From assembly GCA_937902985.1 (NCBI GenBank), contig CALFNG010000194.1:1-39077 (forward strand): 39,077 nt of DNA. The letters run 5' to 3'. Shown one piece after another: positions 31,639-39,077 of the stretch (positions within the stretch are counted from its first letter, which is position 1; every line of letters starts with the position of its first letter). Both the position numbers and the translations under genes were made by a program. Source of the stretch: an uncultured Myxococcales bacterium. Lineage in GTDB: Bacteria > Myxococcota_A > Polyangia > Polyangiales > Polyangiaceae. Below the pieces are notes generated by a model. It did not search any database, was not told where the DNA came from, and saw only the letters and a program-made list of their open reading frames with translations.

Positions 31639-32463
31639 TTACGGGGGGAGCGTCCAGGAGAACGTGTAGAGACGGCCGGCCGAGTGCAGGTTTTGATAGA
31701 GGTTCAGGCTCGGTTGCGTGTATCCGGCCGAGGTGGGGTCGTCGCTGAAGCCATAGGAATCCGAGAATTTCGCGAGCTGACTGAAGTCGACGTTCACGAA
31801 GAACAGCCGCGGATCGACGCGAAGAAGCAGCCCGCCGGTCGAGCCCACGACCACCGAAGTCGGGATGGGCGAGACGATGCGCTGCCTGCAGATCGGGTCG
31901 GCGCCCGCGGCCGCGCTGCCCGACGCCTGGCGGTTCGCGCCGATGGTGAGCTTGCCTTCGAAGGGCATGACGATGTCGCCAGTGCTCGCAGTCCCGGCGA
32001 TCGTGAGGATCGTCGTCGGCGGGCTCGGAGTCGCCGCTACGTCGACGTCGCCGCCCGTGAGCCACACTTGCCCCACGAGGGCCGGCGGCTCGGTCGTACC
32101 CGAGCCCTGCCCGGGAAACGGCTGCGGCGCGGGCGACAGGAGGTTCACGTCGAGGCCAGCGGTCACCTGCCCGACGTACGTGCCCGGGAGCACGCAGTTC
32201 GTTCCCTGCGAGCCCGACACCGGCATGCTCTGATCGAGGTAGAGCGCGCCGACGTGAAGCGTCGCGGTGCTCAGCACGACAGTCCAGCCGCGGTCGGTCG
32301 TGAACCGCAAGGGCTCGCCGGCGATCGCGTCGGCGGGCCCGGCCGCGGCCGCCGGAAACGTCACGAGCTGACCGCCCGTCGTGCCCACGCACGCCGCGCA
32401 AGCGCAAGCGATCAGGCTCGCGAGCGCGGCGGCTCGCCGCGCGAGAGGAGCGGCCAGGCCCAT
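31639..32463 (-). CDS. Lipoprotein, second gene of the TonB-receptor operon
   Basis: 274 residues from ATG 32463, which shares a base with the receptor stop (TGATG), so it is translationally coupled. The signal peptide ends in CAACVG. The mature protein begins with a strand pair around PLRFTTDRGWTVVLSTATLHVGALYLDQ and continues as a beta-rich domain (LVGQVWLTGGDVDV, MPFEGKLTIGANRQ, GGLLLRVDPRLFFVNVDF). The C-terminal segment (SAGYTQPSLNLYQNLHSAGR) reads as a regular strand. The coupling to a TonB-dependent receptor implies that it handles the same ligand. Function is otherwise unknown. Confidence 0.75.
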   Translation of the reverse strand: MGLAAPLARRAAALASLIACACAACVGTTGGQLVTFPAAAAGPADAIAGEPLRFTTDRGWTVVLSTATLHVGALYLDQSMPVSGSQGTNCVLPGTYVGQVTAGLDVNLLSPAPQPFPGQGSGTTEPPALVGQVWLTGGDVDVAATPSPPTTILTIAGTASTGDIVMPFEGKLTIGANRQASGSAAAGADPICRQRIVSPIPTSVVVGSTGGLLLRVDPRLFFVNVDFSQLAKFSDSYGFSDDPTSAGYTQPSLNLYQNLHSAGRLYTFSWTLPP

Positions 32464-35009
32464 CACGCGCCTCCGAAGGTGACCGCGAACGTGACGTAGA
32501 CGCCCCGCGGAGCGCCCGCCGAGAACATCCGCTCCGGCACGAGCGTCGGCTGCGACTGGCTGTGAAAGTCGGACGGGTAGTTGTACTCGCCGAGCCGGTA
32601 CTTCGCGTCGAGCAGGTTCGTCGACGTGATCCCGATCTGGTAGCGCGCCCAGGCCAGCGTCGCGGATGCGTCGACGGTGAAGAGTGCGTCGCTGTCCTGG
32701 CCGAACGGAAGCGGCCGCGGCCCGACGTAGGTGACGCCGCAGCTCAGCGTGCCTCGCACCGGCGAACCGGCGAGCCGGAGCGGGAGCTCGTGAAAGAAGC
32801 TCGTGTCCGAGCGGAGCACGTCGCCCGGGATGTACGCGACGAGGCGATGGGTATCGTCGTAGGTCGCGCGGACCAGCGTGAGGTTCGCCGACTCGTCGAA
32901 GAACGGCCCCGTGAGGCGTAGCGCGCCCACCCAGCCCGTCCGGTGCGTGCCGACGCCGAGCACGTTGCGCCCCACCGTCTCGTCGAAGACGAGATCTTTG
33001 TCGACGAGCGTCTCGAAGAAGATCGAGCGCACGACGACCGAGACGTCGTCGACCGACCCGGCGTACGAGACCCCCGCGTCGTGGGCGGCGATGCTGGCGA
33101 AGGGCGTCTTGACGTCCTGCGTGACGTAGCTCGGGTCGATCGAGCGAACGCCCTTGCCGACGCTGGCCGAGATCACGAGGTGCGCGATCGGGCCCAGGAG
33201 CAGCGACGCCCGCGGCAACACCGCGGCGCTCGACGTCGACGTCTGCTGGTTCGGCTCGCGCGGGCGACCGAAGTCTTGCTGCGAGAGGCAGCTCTGGTCG
33301 ATGGGCGGGTTCGTGGTCGACGGGTGCGCGACGGTCTGGGCCGCGCAGTCGTTCAAGACGTCGTACGTGAGGAGATCGGCCCGCACTCCGCCGCGAACGT
33401 TCACCCACGCCAGCGGCCGCAGGTTCGCGTCGGCATAGAGGCCGATGTCGCCGAGCTTGGAGTCGAGGTCCGTGTCCGTCGCGTAGGGAACGCCGGTGCT
33501 CGCTTCGAGGCGTTGCTGGGTGCCGGCGACGTCGTCGCCGCGCGCGTAGTAGCCGAACTCGAGCTCCTGGCGTTGCCCGAACGCCGTCGCGTGGAGGCGC
33601 GCTGCGCCGCGCGCGCCCACGGTGACCTCGTGCACGTCGAGGTCGATCATGTCGCCTCGCTGCGCGTGGAGGCTCTGGAGCGGCTGCTGCACGTCGAGCA
33701 AGAAGCCCGTGAAGTTCTCGAGCAGACGCATGTCGCGCTTGATGACGAAGACCTGCTGGGTCAGCGTCGTGTTTCCCGACGTCGATTCGACGTCGGCCGC
33801 CACCGAGAACCGCGACGCATCTCCGCCCTCGGGCACGGCCTCGTGCGCGAACGACGAGACGTCGTAGCTGCCGTAGAAGCCGATCTTGCCCGCCTGGTAG
33901 TCGTCTTGCCGGACGAGCCCCGCGGAGTGGTAGTGCGTCGAATACGCCTGCGCCGTCAGCCGGTACGAGCCGCGCGCGCCGAGCTCCCCCTCGTACTGCC
34001 CCATCGCCGTCGCGCGCTGCGCGTCACGGTTCTGCCCGAACCCGGCGGTCGAGTAGAGCTCGACGCCCCCGAGGGTGTGGGCGCTCCCGCCCGGCGGCCC
34101 CCAGAGGAGGAGCGCCCGCTGCGTACCGAAGCTGCCGCCGGTGTACCTGGCGGTGAGCCCCCGCTGCGCGAGGCCGAGCTGGTAGTCGGCGCTGCCGGCC
34201 ACGGCATAGTTGCCCTGGCGAGGATCGAACGGGCCTTCGACGACGCGAAGGCGCTCGACGAGCTCGGGGATGATGAAGTGCGCGTCGGCGTAGCCGTTGC
34301 CATGCAGGTTCCCGCTCTCGTTGATGGGCACGCCGCCCACCGTGAACTCGATGTCCTGCCCCTCGCGGGCGTCGAAGCCACGGAGGAAGACCTGCTCCGC
34401 GTGCCCCTCGCCTCCCTCGTTGCTCAGCATGATGCCGGGGGCGAGCTTCAGCAGCTCGCTGGCGTTCTGGCGCGGCACGTTCGCCAGCGCGCCCACGACG
34501 AGGTTGAAGTCCGAAGCGCCAACGTTCGGTGGCGCGGCGCGACCGCGTACGTTCACTTCTTCGGGCACGGGCACGGGCACGGGCACGGGCACGGGCACAG
34601 ACGCAGGCGCGGGCGCAGGCGCGACCGCGGGCGCAGGCGCAGGCGCGACCACGACTGTGAGCCGCCCAAAGTGAAATGGGATCGTGATGCGGCTGGCGAC
34701 GGGTGTTCCGTCGCGGGTCGCAGGCACGAAGGTCCACCGGCGCGCGGCCGCAGCCGCCGCCTCGTCGAGATCCGCGCCCCCCGAGTCGGCGACCGCCGTG
34801 TCCGAGACATGCCCATCCGCACCGACGGTGACGATGAGAACGACATCGGCCTGCGCGCGGTCGCCGAGGGCCGAGGCTGCGAACACCGCGTCGGCGCGCT
34901 CGACGACGACTGGCGGTGTGACCCGCGGCGAGGGCTGCGCGAGCGCCGTCGCCGTCGCGGCGAAGAGGGACGCCACGAGCCCGAAGGTGAAGGCGAGCCG
35001 GCATTGCAT
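32463..35009 (-). CDS. TonB-dependent receptor with N-terminal TonB C-terminal domain (paralog 1)
   Basis: 848 residues from ATG 35009; an in-frame extension to 35060 overlaps a good promoter, so it is not used. Order: signal peptide (ends ATALAQ); a TonB C-terminal-type domain at about 30-115 (ADVVLIVTVGADGHVSDTAV, then ARRWTFVPATRDGTPV and ITIPFHF); an Ala-Pro / Val-Pro linker at about 120-155; a plug domain at about 158-270 with LKLAPGIMLSNEGGEGHAEQ and FTVGGVPIN; then a 22-strand-type barrel ending in the aromatic-rich strand GVYVTFAVTFGGA. Such receptors import bound ligand across the outer membrane using TonB energy. Having a TonB-like domain in front of the plug is unusual. It heads a three-gene operon with two lipoproteins. 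Ligand unknown. Confidence 0.88.
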   Translation of the reverse strand: MQCRLAFTFGLVASLFAATATALAQPSPRVTPPVVVERADAVFAASALGDRAQADVVLIVTVGADGHVSDTAVADSGGADLDEAAAAAARRWTFVPATRDGTPVASRITIPFHFGRLTVVVAPAPAPAVAPAPAPASVPVPVPVPVPVPEEVNVRGRAAPPNVGASDFNLVVGALANVPRQNASELLKLAPGIMLSNEGGEGHAEQVFLRGFDAREGQDIEFTVGGVPINESGNLHGNGYADAHFIIPELVERLRVVEGPFDPRQGNYAVAGSADYQLGLAQRGLTARYTGGSFGTQRALLLWGPPGGSAHTLGGVELYSTAGFGQNRDAQRATAMGQYEGELGARGSYRLTAQAYSTHYHSAGLVRQDDYQAGKIGFYGSYDVSSFAHEAVPEGGDASRFSVAADVESTSGNTTLTQQVFVIKRDMRLLENFTGFLLDVQQPLQSLHAQRGDMIDLDVHEVTVGARGAARLHATAFGQRQELEFGYYARGDDVAGTQQRLEASTGVPYATDTDLDSKLGDIGLYADANLRPLAWVNVRGGVRADLLTYDVLNDCAAQTVAHPSTTNPPIDQSCLSQQDFGRPREPNQQTSTSSAAVLPRASLLLGPIAHLVISASVGKGVRSIDPSYVTQDVKTPFASIAAHDAGVSYAGSVDDVSVVVRSIFFETLVDKDLVFDETVGRNVLGVGTHRTGWVGALRLTGPFFDESANLTLVRATYDDTHRLVAYIPGDVLRSDTSFFHELPLRLAGSPVRGTLSCGVTYVGPRPLPFGQDSDALFTVDASATLAWARYQIGITSTNLLDAKYRLGEYNYPSDFHSQSQPTLVPERMFSAGAPRGVYVTFAVTFGGA
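34563..34598 (-). repeat. GGGCAC hexanucleotide x6 in the receptor linker
   Basis: Six perfect 6-bp units encode alternating Val-Pro in the linker between the TonB-like domain and the plug. The unit length keeps the reading frame, so copy-number changes would lengthen or shorten the linker by two residues at a time. Confidence 0.9.
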
Positions 35010-35020
35010 CGCCGGCGTTA

Positions 35021-35048
35021 AGTATAACGACGTAACAACCAATGCAAA
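35021..35048 (-). promoter_or_regulatory. Sigma-70-type promoter of the TonB-receptor operon
   Basis: On the minus strand TTTGCA (35048-35043) and TATACT (35026-35021) are separated by 16 bp, 4/6 and 5/6 matches to the consensus hexamers. The stretch is clearly AT-richer than its surroundings. Transcription would start only a few bases before the ATG at 35009, so the message would be leaderless or nearly so; no ribosome site is visible. Confidence 0.5.
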
Positions 35049-35188
35049 CGGATCGCACATCGCTGCGGATTATTTAGGTTCCGGATGCCAAATACGTCTT
35101 ACGACGTTCGCACGTTCCCCGCTGCGGACGTGGACGCCGCGTCCACGTCCAATTCCACGCTCGGTCCGCCAATCGAACGGCAGCGGGC

Positions 35189-35316
35189 CCAGAGCGAGCG
35201 GCGGCTAAGTCGAACGGGGCCGGCTCGGCGGTCGCCGCGCGGAAACGCACTTCCTGTGCGTTGAGCACGGCGAGCGCCGAGACGGGCCCGTTCCACGACG
35301 CCGCCGCCCGCTCTGG
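35189..35316. ncRNA. 128-nt structured element, copy B (between the two receptors)
   Basis: Same length and fold as copy A, at a constant offset of 10664. P1: 35189-35204 with 35301-35316, 15 of 16 pairs. P2: 35212-35221 with 35284-35293. P3: 35225-35230 with 35275-35280. P4: 35233-35237 with 35268-35272. P5: 35244-35250 with 35256-35262, loop TTCCT. Four P5 pairs differ from A by compensatory change on both sides (G-C to A-T, C-G to A-T, G-C to C-G, G-C to A-T). The element ends exactly where the stop codon of the second receptor begins (35317), so on the transcribed minus strand it is the start of that gene's 3' untranslated region. Confidence 0.7.
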
Positions 35317-37833
35317 TCAGAGCGTGGCGGAAAGCGAGAGGAAGAGCATGCGCGGGGCCCCCGCCGTGAAGGACCGCTCCGGAGTGAGCGTGGGCGGCGC
35401 CTGCGGATTGAAGTCGGAGACGAAAGTGAACTCGCTCAGTCGGTACTTCGTGTCGAACAGGTTCGTGCCGGTGAGACCGAGCTCGAACGCGCGCCAGGTG
35501 AGCTTCAGCGCCGCGTCGACGAGCACGTAGGGCACGCTCGATTCGCCGAGCGGAAGCGAGCGCGCGCCCACGTAGGTGACCGACGGGCCGATCGACGCCC
35601 GGATGGTATGGCGAGCGAGCCGCCACGGCAGATCGCCGAAGAACGCCGTATCGGAGCGCGCGAGGACGTGCGGCACGTACGGAATGCCTTCGTGGCTGGC
35701 GTCGAGGATGCCCCGGACGACGGCCACGTTCGCCGCTTCATCGAAGAACCGACCCGTGAGGCGACCGGCACCGACCCAGCCGGTGCGCTCCGTCGCGCCC
35801 GTCTCGACGGTGCGGCCCAGAACGGGGTCGACGACCTCGTCGCGGTCGATCTCCGTGTCGTAGAAGACCGAGCGCAAGGTCAGCTGGCCGGCGCCGGTGG
35901 CGCGAGCGTAGGACACGCCCCCTTCGTACGACGAGATCGTCGCCAGCGGCGTGGTGGGGTTCGCGGCGACCTCGTCGATCGCGAGGGAGCGGACCCCGCG
36001 ACCGTAGCTGCCGACCAGCGTGACGCCGTCGAAGGCGCCCAGGAGGAGCGATACGCGCGGGAGCATCTCGCTGGCGGCGGCGCTCGTGCGAGGGTTGGCG
36101 CCGGGCTTCGCGTCGTCGGTGCAGCCGGGCGCGGCGGCGGCGCAGCCGTTCTCGACCGAATACGTGAACAGCTCTTCGCGCACGCCGCCGCGCACGGTGA
36201 CGAACGACACGGGCTTGAGGCTCGCGTCGGCGTAGAGCGCGAGGTCGCCGAGGAACCCGCCGAGGCTGGCGTTGGTCGCGTAGGGAACCTGCGTCGCGCG
36301 ATCGACGAGGTGCTGCACGTTGTCGACGGAGTCGCCGCGCGCGAAATACCCGATCTCGAGCTCCTGGGGCTGGCCGAGCGCCTCGACGTGGGTTCGCGCC
36401 GCTCCGCGCGCGCCGAAGGAGCGCTCGGTCATCGCCAGATCGAGCATCGTGCCCAGGGGTTCTCGGACCCCTTGGTCGTTCACGTAGCCCGTGAAGTCTT
36501 CGCGGATGCGGAGCGACCGGTCGATCGCGAAGAGCTGCTGCGTCAGCGTGGTGTAGCGCGTGGCGCTGCCCGTCCGCGTCTCGAGGTCGGCGGCGAGCGA
36601 GAAGCGCGACGAGTCTTGCCCCTGGTTGGGGTCGTACGTGCCGTAGAACCCGATGCGACCCGCGTCGTAGTCGTCTTCGCGAACGACTCCAGCCGCCTGC
36701 GACACGACGGAATAGGCCTGGCCGGTGACGCGCCAGGTGCCGCGGTCGCCGAGCTTGCCTTCGTATTGCGCGAGCGCCGAGCCTCGCTGGTACGCGCGGT
36801 TCTGGCCGTACCCGTTCGACTCGGCGTACTCGGCCGCGGCGAACGTGTGAGCGCTCTCGCCCTCCGGCCCCCACGCGAGGAGCATCTTCTCGGTGCCGTA
36901 GCTGCCCGCGGTCCACTTCGCGGTGAGCCCGCGGCGGGCGAGCCCGAGCTCGTAGTCGGCGCTCCCGGCGACGGCGAAGTTGCCCTGATGCGGATCGAAG
37001 GGCCCCTCGAGCACCCGGACCGACTGGACGGCCTCGGGCAGAACGAAGTGGGAGTCGGCGTAGCCGTTACCGTGGAAGTTCCCCGGATCGTTGACCGGTA
37101 CGCCGCCGACGGTGATCTCCATCGACTCGCCTTCTCCGGCGTCGAAGCCGCGGAGAGTGATGGAGTCGGCGTGCCCTTCGCCGCCCTCGTTGGTCACCAG
37201 AACGCCGGGCGCGAGCTTCAAGAAGTCAGCGGCGCTCGCGCGCGGGACCACGGCGAGCTCGCCGACCGGGAGCTCGAAGTCGGCGCCGCCCCGGGCCGGC
37301 GCTCGCGCGCGTCCGGTCACGCTCACCTCGCTCACGTCAGCCGGTGCGGCAGTGGACGGCGGCGCGGGCGGGCTCGGGACCGCCTCGTGGACCGGGACTT
37401 CACCCGGGGCGGGCGGCGTCTCGACGAGCTCCGGCGGAAGCGCGGGCGGCGCGAAGTGGAACGGCATCTTGATGCGGCTCGCCACCGGCTTGCCGTCGCG
37501 AAGGGCGGGCACGAACGTCCACTCGCGGGCGGCGACGATCGCGGCCTCGTCGAGGTCGGCACCGCCGGACTCGACGAGATCGACCTTCGAGACGTGGCCG
37601 TCGGCGTCGACCGTCACGGCGAGGACGACGTCGGCGTGTTCGCGCGCGGCCAGGGCCGACGGCGGGTACACGGCGTCGACGTGGTGAATGACGACCGGCG
37701 GAACGACCACGGGGGGAACGACGTCGTGACGTGCGTTCGCGACCTGACCCATCACCGGGTTCGCGACGCCGAGGCCGGTAGCCGCGGCTCCGAGCGCGGT
37801 CATGAGGGCGAGGCGGCGGCTGGTCTCCCTCAT
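35317..37833 (-). CDS. TonB-dependent receptor with N-terminal TonB C-terminal domain (paralog 2)
   Basis: 838 residues from ATG 37833. Same design as the neighbouring paralog: signal peptide (ending VMGQ), TonB C-terminal-type domain at about 45-130 (VDAVYPPSALAAREHADVVL, SGGADLDEAAIVAAREWTFV, IKMPFHFAPP), a Pro-rich linker at about 133-168 that here has no hexanucleotide repeat, plug with LKLAPGVLVTNEGGEGHADS and ITVGGVPVN, and a barrel ending MLFLSLSATL. The plug and barrel are clearly homologous along their length (for example VEGPFDPRQGNYAVAGSADY against LEGPFDPHQGNFAVAGSADY), so a local duplication is likely. No partner lipoprotein is attached to this copy. The 3' end abuts structured element B. 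Confidence 0.88.
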   Translation of the reverse strand: MRETSRRLALMTALGAAATGLGVANPVMGQVANARHDVVPPVVVPPVVIHHVDAVYPPSALAAREHADVVLAVTVDADGHVSKVDLVESGGADLDEAAIVAAREWTFVPALRDGKPVASRIKMPFHFAPPALPPELVETPPAPGEVPVHEAVPSPPAPPSTAAPADVSEVSVTGRARAPARGGADFELPVGELAVVPRASAADFLKLAPGVLVTNEGGEGHADSITLRGFDAGEGESMEITVGGVPVNDPGNFHGNGYADSHFVLPEAVQSVRVLEGPFDPHQGNFAVAGSADYELGLARRGLTAKWTAGSYGTEKMLLAWGPEGESAHTFAAAEYAESNGYGQNRAYQRGSALAQYEGKLGDRGTWRVTGQAYSVVSQAAGVVREDDYDAGRIGFYGTYDPNQGQDSSRFSLAADLETRTGSATRYTTLTQQLFAIDRSLRIREDFTGYVNDQGVREPLGTMLDLAMTERSFGARGAARTHVEALGQPQELEIGYFARGDSVDNVQHLVDRATQVPYATNASLGGFLGDLALYADASLKPVSFVTVRGGVREELFTYSVENGCAAAAPGCTDDAKPGANPRTSAAASEMLPRVSLLLGAFDGVTLVGSYGRGVRSLAIDEVAANPTTPLATISSYEGGVSYARATGAGQLTLRSVFYDTEIDRDEVVDPVLGRTVETGATERTGWVGAGRLTGRFFDEAANVAVVRGILDASHEGIPYVPHVLARSDTAFFGDLPWRLARHTIRASIGPSVTYVGARSLPLGESSVPYVLVDAALKLTWRAFELGLTGTNLFDTKYRLSEFTFVSDFNPQAPPTLTPERSFTAGAPRMLFLSLSATL

Positions 37834-37882
37834 GCGCGGGCGGACGTTACAGCGACTGAGCGCGCGTGTCAGTCGGGCGCGC

Positions 37883-38752
37883 TCATTCGGCGCGCGCAAG
37901 CTCCCTCAGCGTGCTCGAAGAGACCCACGCGTCGGTCGCCCCGAAGCGAACCCGCGTCGCCCCTCCGCGCAGCTCGACGATCTCGACCCTCGCTCCTTCG
38001 GGGAGGGGCGTCGCGCCCGGGAGCGCGATGCCTCGCGCGTCGTTCGGTCTCGCACTGGTGGCCACGACCACGGCCTCGCGCAGGGTCAACCGGTCGTGGC
38101 GCGCGGCGAGGGTCATCCCGACGGCGACCGCGAGCGCGGGGGCGGCGACCGACGCGACCACCCCGCCCGCGATGCGGACGCGAGGGCGACCGCCCAGCCA
38201 TCGGGCGAAGAGCCCCGCGGCCAGGGCCATGGAGAACCCGATGGCGAGCGCCGACCAGACCGACTCCGGAAGCAGCCCCGCGAGCGTGCGCGCCAGCGTG
38301 CGGCCCGGATCGACCTCGACGGGATCGCCCGCGCTGAGACGCCGCCGCGCAATCTCGCCCCGGACGATGCCGAGCGCGCTCGACGCGTCGTCCGTCAGCT
38401 TGGGATCGGTGGAGAGATCGCGCGCTTCTTCGAACCCGTGCGCCGCGCGGCCGAGATCGCCCGGCACCTCGGCTCCGATGCGGACGCGCATCGCGTACGC
38501 CAGGCCGCGGTCGTAGCTGGCGGCGGCGTCGACGACGCCCTCGTCGGCGAGCGTCTCGAACGACGCGACGGCGTCCCCGGCGCGCCCCTCGCGAAGCGCC
38601 CGGATGGCGCCGTCGAAGAGGGCGCTCGTACCGCTTGCATCGCCGGGGTCATGGTCGGCGTCGGCCCGCGCGACGCCCGCGGGCAGCACGAGCCCCGCAA
38701 AGGCCAGCATGACCCCGAGGGCCCACGGGACGACGAACGCCGCGCGGCTCAT
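37883..38752 (-). CDS. BatE-like TPR / SH3 membrane protein
   Basis: 289 residues from ATG 38752, which overlaps the stop of the preceding gene (ATGA). Order: signal peptide (ALGVMLAFAGLVLPAGVARADA), a TPR-like helical region at about 45-140 (SALFDGAIRALREGRAGDAV, SYDRGLAYAMRVRIG), a TM pair at about 168-188 and 197-225 (WSALAIGFSMALAAGLFARW; RIAGGVVASVAAPALAVAVG), and a small C-terminal SH3-like beta domain (TPLPEGARVEIVELRGGATRVRFGATDAWVSSSTL). This TPR-TM-SH3 arrangement is that of BatE-type proteins of the Bacteroides aerotolerance operon. The assignment rests on architecture and on the neighbour. The function of Bat proteins is poorly known. Confidence 0.65.
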   Translation of the reverse strand: MSRAAFVVPWALGVMLAFAGLVLPAGVARADADHDPGDASGTSALFDGAIRALREGRAGDAVASFETLADEGVVDAAASYDRGLAYAMRVRIGAEVPGDLGRAAHGFEEARDLSTDPKLTDDASSALGIVRGEIARRRLSAGDPVEVDPGRTLARTLAGLLPESVWSALAIGFSMALAAGLFARWLGGRPRVRIAGGVVASVAAPALAVAVGMTLAARHDRLTLREAVVVATSARPNDARGIALPGATPLPEGARVEIVELRGGATRVRFGATDAWVSSSTLRELARAE

Positions 38753-39077
38753 CCCCTCTTCTCCAGTCCGCGAATCACGCCTTGCGCCCGCGCCCAGCGA
38801 TCGCGAGCGGCGAGCACGTCGACGTCGTCGGGCGAGAAGCGCGCCGCTTCGCACTCGCGCAGGAGATCGGCCACCGTGAGGGCCGCGTCGTGCTTGACGC
38901 CGGCGCGCTCCAGGCGCTCGACGACCTCGCCGCCGACGGCCGCGCGGACGCTCACCCCGGCGTGCACCACCGTGGCCGCCTCGAGGGCCCGCGCGATGGC
39001 GGCATCCGCCCGCCGCGCGTCCTTGCCGCCGCAGGCGGTGTGGGACCTGATCATGGACCCCCACAGACTCGGCGAGT
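38749..39077 (-). CDS. C-terminal end of a gene upstream of the BatE-like gene, possibly BatD-like
   Basis: The minus-strand frame is open to the right window edge (upstream residues read SPSLWGSMIRSHTACGGKDA), so only the last 109 residues are present. The segment is helical: DAAIARALEAATVVHAGVSV, then ALTVADLLRECEAARFSPDD, DVLAARDRWARAQGVIRGLE. A cytoplasmic helical end of this kind is found in BatD-type proteins, and the 4-bp overlap with the BatE-like start supports a Bat operon. The defining BatD beta domains lie outside the window, so this remains a guess. Confidence 0.45.
   Translation of the reverse strand, partial: SPSLWGSMIRSHTACGGKDARRADAAIARALEAATVVHAGVSVRAAVGGEVVERLERAGVKHDAALTVADLLRECEAARFSPDDVDVLAARDRWARAQGVIRGLEKRG

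Noticed and set aside
1-39077. tRNA or rRNA genes
   Set aside because: I looked for the T-arm pattern GGTTCGAATCC and for rRNA-like blocks and saw none; a tRNAscan or Infernal run would settle this.

Overview
The window is very GC-rich DNA with strong G/C preference at third codon positions. It encodes Ser/Thr protein kinases, many lipoproteins, Cys-rich repeat proteins, single-module NRPSs and TonB-dependent receptors. This mix points to a myxobacterium (Myxococcota, probably Polyangia). No marker here fixes the genus.

Layout. 1-5.6 kb: tail of a probable membrane kinase, two lipoproteins (one a von Willebrand A protein behind a 28-bp tandem repeat), ThiO-type glycine oxidase, a DUF481 outer-membrane protein and a two-TM protein. 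5.6-12.1 kb: a small secondary-metabolism block. A zinc-ribbon membrane protein overlaps a flavin-dependent halogenase-family enzyme, followed by an A-T-TE NRPS whose adenylation domain lacks the usual amino-group Asp, and a convergent 4-hydroxyphenylpyruvate dioxygenase. 12.4-17.2 kb: a PhnB-like protein, a small hypothetical protein and a 1321-residue lipoprotein with 8 + 8 eight-cysteine modules around a central domain. 17.2-21.9 kb: a Sel1-repeat relic and a complete C-A-T-TE NRPS module with a cysteine-like code. 21.9-23.1 kb: a gene graveyard including an IS91-type transposase relic.

23.1-29.2 kb: divergent rplS and rplC outside their usual operons, then rlmE overlapping a 1308-residue kinase/cyclase-like/ATPase protein. 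29.3-32.5 kb: an LRR lipoprotein facing two lipoproteins that end a TonB-receptor operon. 32.5-37.8 kb: two paralogous TonB-dependent receptors, each with a TonB C-terminal domain fused to its N-terminus. 37.9-39.1 kb: a BatE-like TPR/SH3 membrane protein and the end of the gene before it.

The most striking signal is non-coding. A 128-nt element occurs twice, at 24525-24652 (before rlmE) and 35189-35316 (between the two receptors). The copies align without gaps. The core is conserved, while the 16-bp closing stem is almost wholly different in sequence yet still pairs in both, and the apical stem carries four compensatory base-pair changes. This looks like an undescribed structured RNA or folded repeat family.
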